From positions 1 through 56,945 of the forward strand of contig NW_026516861.1 of NCBI RefSeq assembly GCF_025766255.1: a stretch of DNA of 56,945 nt, given 5' to 3'. Under the pieces are notes generated by a model, which was given only the letters and a program-made list of their open reading frames with translations, was not told where the DNA came from and searched no databases. Shown here in pieces: positions 54,562 to 56,945 of the stretch. The first letter of the stretch is position 1. The number at the start of each line of letters is the position of its first letter. This DNA comes from Zychaea mexicana. Lineage: Eukaryota > Mucoromycota > Mucoromycetes > Mucorales > Lichtheimiaceae. A program made the position numbers and the translations under genes.

Positions 54562-55616
54562 TATGATGCTTGTTCCATCGATCATGTATGTTTCTATTAT
54601 TATGGTTATTCGTTATATCTATTCATTCGTCGTGTTTTTTGCATTCATTCAAAGTTATGCTCGCTCATTCTATAGCTATTCTTACTCCATTTAGGCCCTT
54701 TTAGATTAGCTCAATGTTTTTTGGGCTGCATGGAGTTTTCTATACGATCTAGTTCCCTGATTTGTTTCGTAGCACACAACAGAGTACCACATGGAGCTTT
54801 GCTGCTGTAATTCGTTTTGACAGCATGTTATAATAACAGAAGACCATGGTTGCATGTATCTTTCCGACCTAATAGCTACTTTAAGCTCAATAATATTAAA
54901 TTAGATAGTGCTCCAATACATTCGCTGCTGTATCATGGATAACAAAACTAACTTCATATTCGACTGATGCCAATACAGTAGCCACCATTCAAGGAGAACG
55001 TACATAACCAGAAAACTTCTTTATCGATCATAACAGATGGATCGACCATGCGACGAGTATTTACTGCATACAGTTTAATATAACATTTTTACATAACTAC
55101 ATACCTATTATATTTTTTTTGTTATACTATCTGCTATCCATTTTCCTTTTGACGAAATCATCGATCTCTCCTATGCACAGTATGAGGCGCAACCACACGT
55201 ATCGTCGTACAGACAATGCCCTTGTAAGCTTCTCATTAGTAGTACAGAGTGTCCGTTAGCGCTGTTTCTGATGTCGCATCGTCAGCTCGCAATATATTAA
55301 GGAACCTCGCATTAAGGAATCTTGCTGTGTTTTATGCAATTTCGATATAAAAATCCGGCAAATTTGATCATTCAAGCCCGTTAAATGTTTTACATTATCC
55401 ATATGCTTATTTCTTTATCGCTATATATCATCAACATAATCTTCGTCATTACCTACCGTCAAGTAACCAGTAAACGTATCATGGAACGCATATTGAACGA
55501 CCCAACTATGCAGAGTATGATTGTAGCGCTACATATACTTTTGTTATTACTCTAATTAGCCAGGTGATATTAACTGCATTTATTAATAAGGATACCTAGA
55601 GCTCCGTGAGGAGTAT
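54562..55616. other. Spacer without recognised genes
   Basis: About 1.05 kb after the minisatellite with no domain-bearing frame on either strand. Confidence 0.35.
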
Positions 55617-55994
55617 ATGTGGGACAACCCGGGTGTTCTCGATGATTGGGATGCCCGCCGAAGGTTCGACTACACAGGCCGCCTACCAGAAAGGCAACAA
55701 GCGCCCCTGGGTACTCCACACCGCCGTCGCAGGGTAATCTCTCTGGAAGAAAGGGGAACGATGATACATTTGTATCAGGCTGGGCACACAATGAAAAGCA
55801 TAGCCGAATACATTAAAGTGTCTACAGCCACGGTGCATTGGACATGGCACAGACGGCACAGGTTCCTTTTGGAGCTTGAGCAGCAATATCGGCACCAACA
55901 ACAACAAAATTTCCCAGAGCATGACAGCGATGCAGCTATTTCTGTTCGATTTCAAAATTTACATTTATCCAATCCGCGTAATTTTAGTTTTTAA
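55617..55994 (+). CDS. Small helix-turn-helix protein (125 aa)
   Basis: ATG at 55617: MWDNPGVLDDWDARRRFD. A basic stretch (PHRRRRVISLEERG) leads into a homeodomain-like HTH: TMIHLYQAGHTMKSIAEYIKVSTATVHWTWHRRHRF, about residues 48-83. A Gln-rich helix and a hydrophobic tail ending NFSF follow. The HTH layout resembles the N-terminal DNA-binding half of Tc1/mariner transposases, but no catalytic domain follows within 280 bp before the next gene. It may be a transposase remnant or a stand-alone DNA-binding protein. Confidence 0.45.
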   Translation: MWDNPGVLDDWDARRRFDYTGRLPERQQAPLGTPHRRRRVISLEERGTMIHLYQAGHTMKSIAEYIKVSTATVHWTWHRRHRFLLELEQQYRHQQQQNFPEHDSDAAISVRFQNLHLSNPRNFSF

Positions 55995-56278
55995 TAAATC
56001 TGCACTTAGTATCTGTGATGCCAAAACTTGTTTAATTCTTTTTTTGCATGGAATAATGTGCTTACTATAATCGTAGACTTTGTGACGTAAAACCGTGGTA
56101 TCAAGCTGTACAGTAGAGCACGGACACTCTATCAATATGTAGATCTCAATGATAGATGCGCTATATGGGCACAATATTCATGATGTATACGCAAACACGT
56201 TTCCAGAACATATATAAACGCAGTAGATTTTATTGATTTACTAAGACAATCTTTCAACAGTATCCCATTCCATTAAAC
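55995..56278. other. Short spacer / promoter region
   Basis: About 280 bp upstream of the Tc1-type gene starting at 56279. It includes a TATAAA-like sequence at about 56212-56217, a plausible TATA box about 65 bp before the ATG. Confidence 0.35.
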
Positions 56279-56945
56279 ATGATCTCTACCACTTTCTACT
56301 ACTACTACGAAGTCAGCAAAAACACCTATCTGCGCGAAACCAGTGCTACCACCTCGACCTCTGGTGACGATGCACAAAATATTGCTATTGATATTGACCG
56401 CACCAATGGCAATGGCCAAAACACCATGGCTGTTGACGACATCTCACGCAGCGATAATAGCGACGACTACGATTTAACGTTCGAACCTATTGCACCGGCT
56501 GACCACGTGTGGACGTTGATCAAGTATACTCCTCATCAGGTGGCAAAGATGATCGGTTTGGTGGAGTATAAGAAGCTGTCCGTGCGAAAAGCAGCCGAAT
56601 TGACCAACATCAGTAATTCGCGCGCCCATCAGTTGTACAAGCAACACAAAGACGACAGCAGTGTGACTCCAGGTTATAAGGCCAAGAACCAGATAAAGAG
56701 ACCGCGCAAGATCGACCTCACCGACGAACAAAGGCAAATCGTGGATTTCTACGTCAAAAGTGTAGCTGACCAAAATGCGAACGTCGTAAAAGTCAAGGAT
56801 GCGCAGGATGATCTGTGCCAGCAACTAGAAGGTGAGCTATTTATTACAACATGCAACATGACTTGAATACTCGTTTTATCATACTAATACTACAAATTTA
56901 AAAGGTTTAAAAATTAGTCAAAAAACTGTCAAGGGAGCGAATCAG
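56279..56945 (+). CDS. Tc1/mariner-type transposase, 5' part, runs off the window
   Basis: Exon 1 (56279-56831) starts MISTTFYYYYEVSKN. An acidic, Asn/Asp-rich segment is followed by an HTH (TPHQVAKMIGLVEYKKLSV RKAAELTNIS..) and a second helical region (LTDEQRQIVDFYVKSV). A 73-nt intron (56832-56904) is followed by exon 2 from 56905 (LKISQKTVKGANQ), still open at the window end. Intron position and phase 1 match the 447-aa gene at 50840-52252, and so does the residue context (TIS / KIS). The two are members of one subfamily. The catalytic domain lies beyond the window. Confidence 0.75.

Noticed and set aside
1..56945. tRNA, rRNA or other structured RNA genes
   Set aside because: I looked for tRNA-like and conserved rRNA sequences by eye and saw none; a covariance-model scan was not possible here.

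Overview
The window reads as a gene-poor, transposon-saturated stretch of a fungal nuclear genome, most likely an early-diverging (Mucoromycota-type) fungus. The taxon is inferred from three things: very short spliceosomal introns (about 50-90 nt, GT..AG, often with a CTAAC-like branch site), a mix of PIF/Harbinger, hAT, Mutator, CACTA, Tc1/mariner and Ty3 chromovirus elements, and AT-rich spacers. No rRNA, tRNA or conserved housekeeping gene was recognised.

Layout. 1-3640: a decayed minus-strand Ty3-type integrase, split by a DDE transposase that carries a C-terminal chromodomain (copy 1). 3609-6149: a CACTA/Tnp2-type transposase. 6369-10381: two multi-exon genes of unknown function and loose exon-like fragments. 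10631-12943: tandem repeats, an 896-bp hAT-type MITE with an 8-bp target duplication, and a 389-bp TA-flanked MITE. 13404-18174: a minus-strand hAT pseudogene interrupted by PIF/Harbinger element 1. 18620-23148: Harbinger element 2, whose transposase is interrupted by chromodomain-DDE copy 2. 23591-26278: Harbinger element 3. 27353-27695: another MITE.

28161-48458 is the centrepiece, a three-level nest in which every level has target-site duplications. A Mutator-like element (about 212-bp terminal inverted repeats, 8-bp duplication ATAAGTAA) holds a chromovirus (421-bp LTRs, 5-bp duplication CTACC). The chromovirus in turn holds an 8.9-kb TA-flanked Tc1/mariner-type element with unusually long (about 750 bp), internally repetitive terminal inverted repeats and several transposase-like genes. 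Removing each insertion restores the reading frame beneath it.

The Mutator-like gene is unusual. In one frame it joins a FAR1-like zinc domain, a MULE DDE core, a SWIM finger, a Cys/His peptidase-like domain and an RTC4-like C-terminal domain.

48459-56945: an apparently intact Tc1/mariner gene (447 aa, one intron), a 31-bp minisatellite with higher-order structure, a small helix-turn-helix ORF, and the start of another Tc1-type transposase that runs off the window.

Two broad patterns stand out. Many dead elements carry in-frame stops, most explained by C-to-T or G-to-A transitions, with few or no frameshifts. Each Harbinger element has the standard two-gene convergent layout: a DDE transposase plus a Myb/SANT-like protein.
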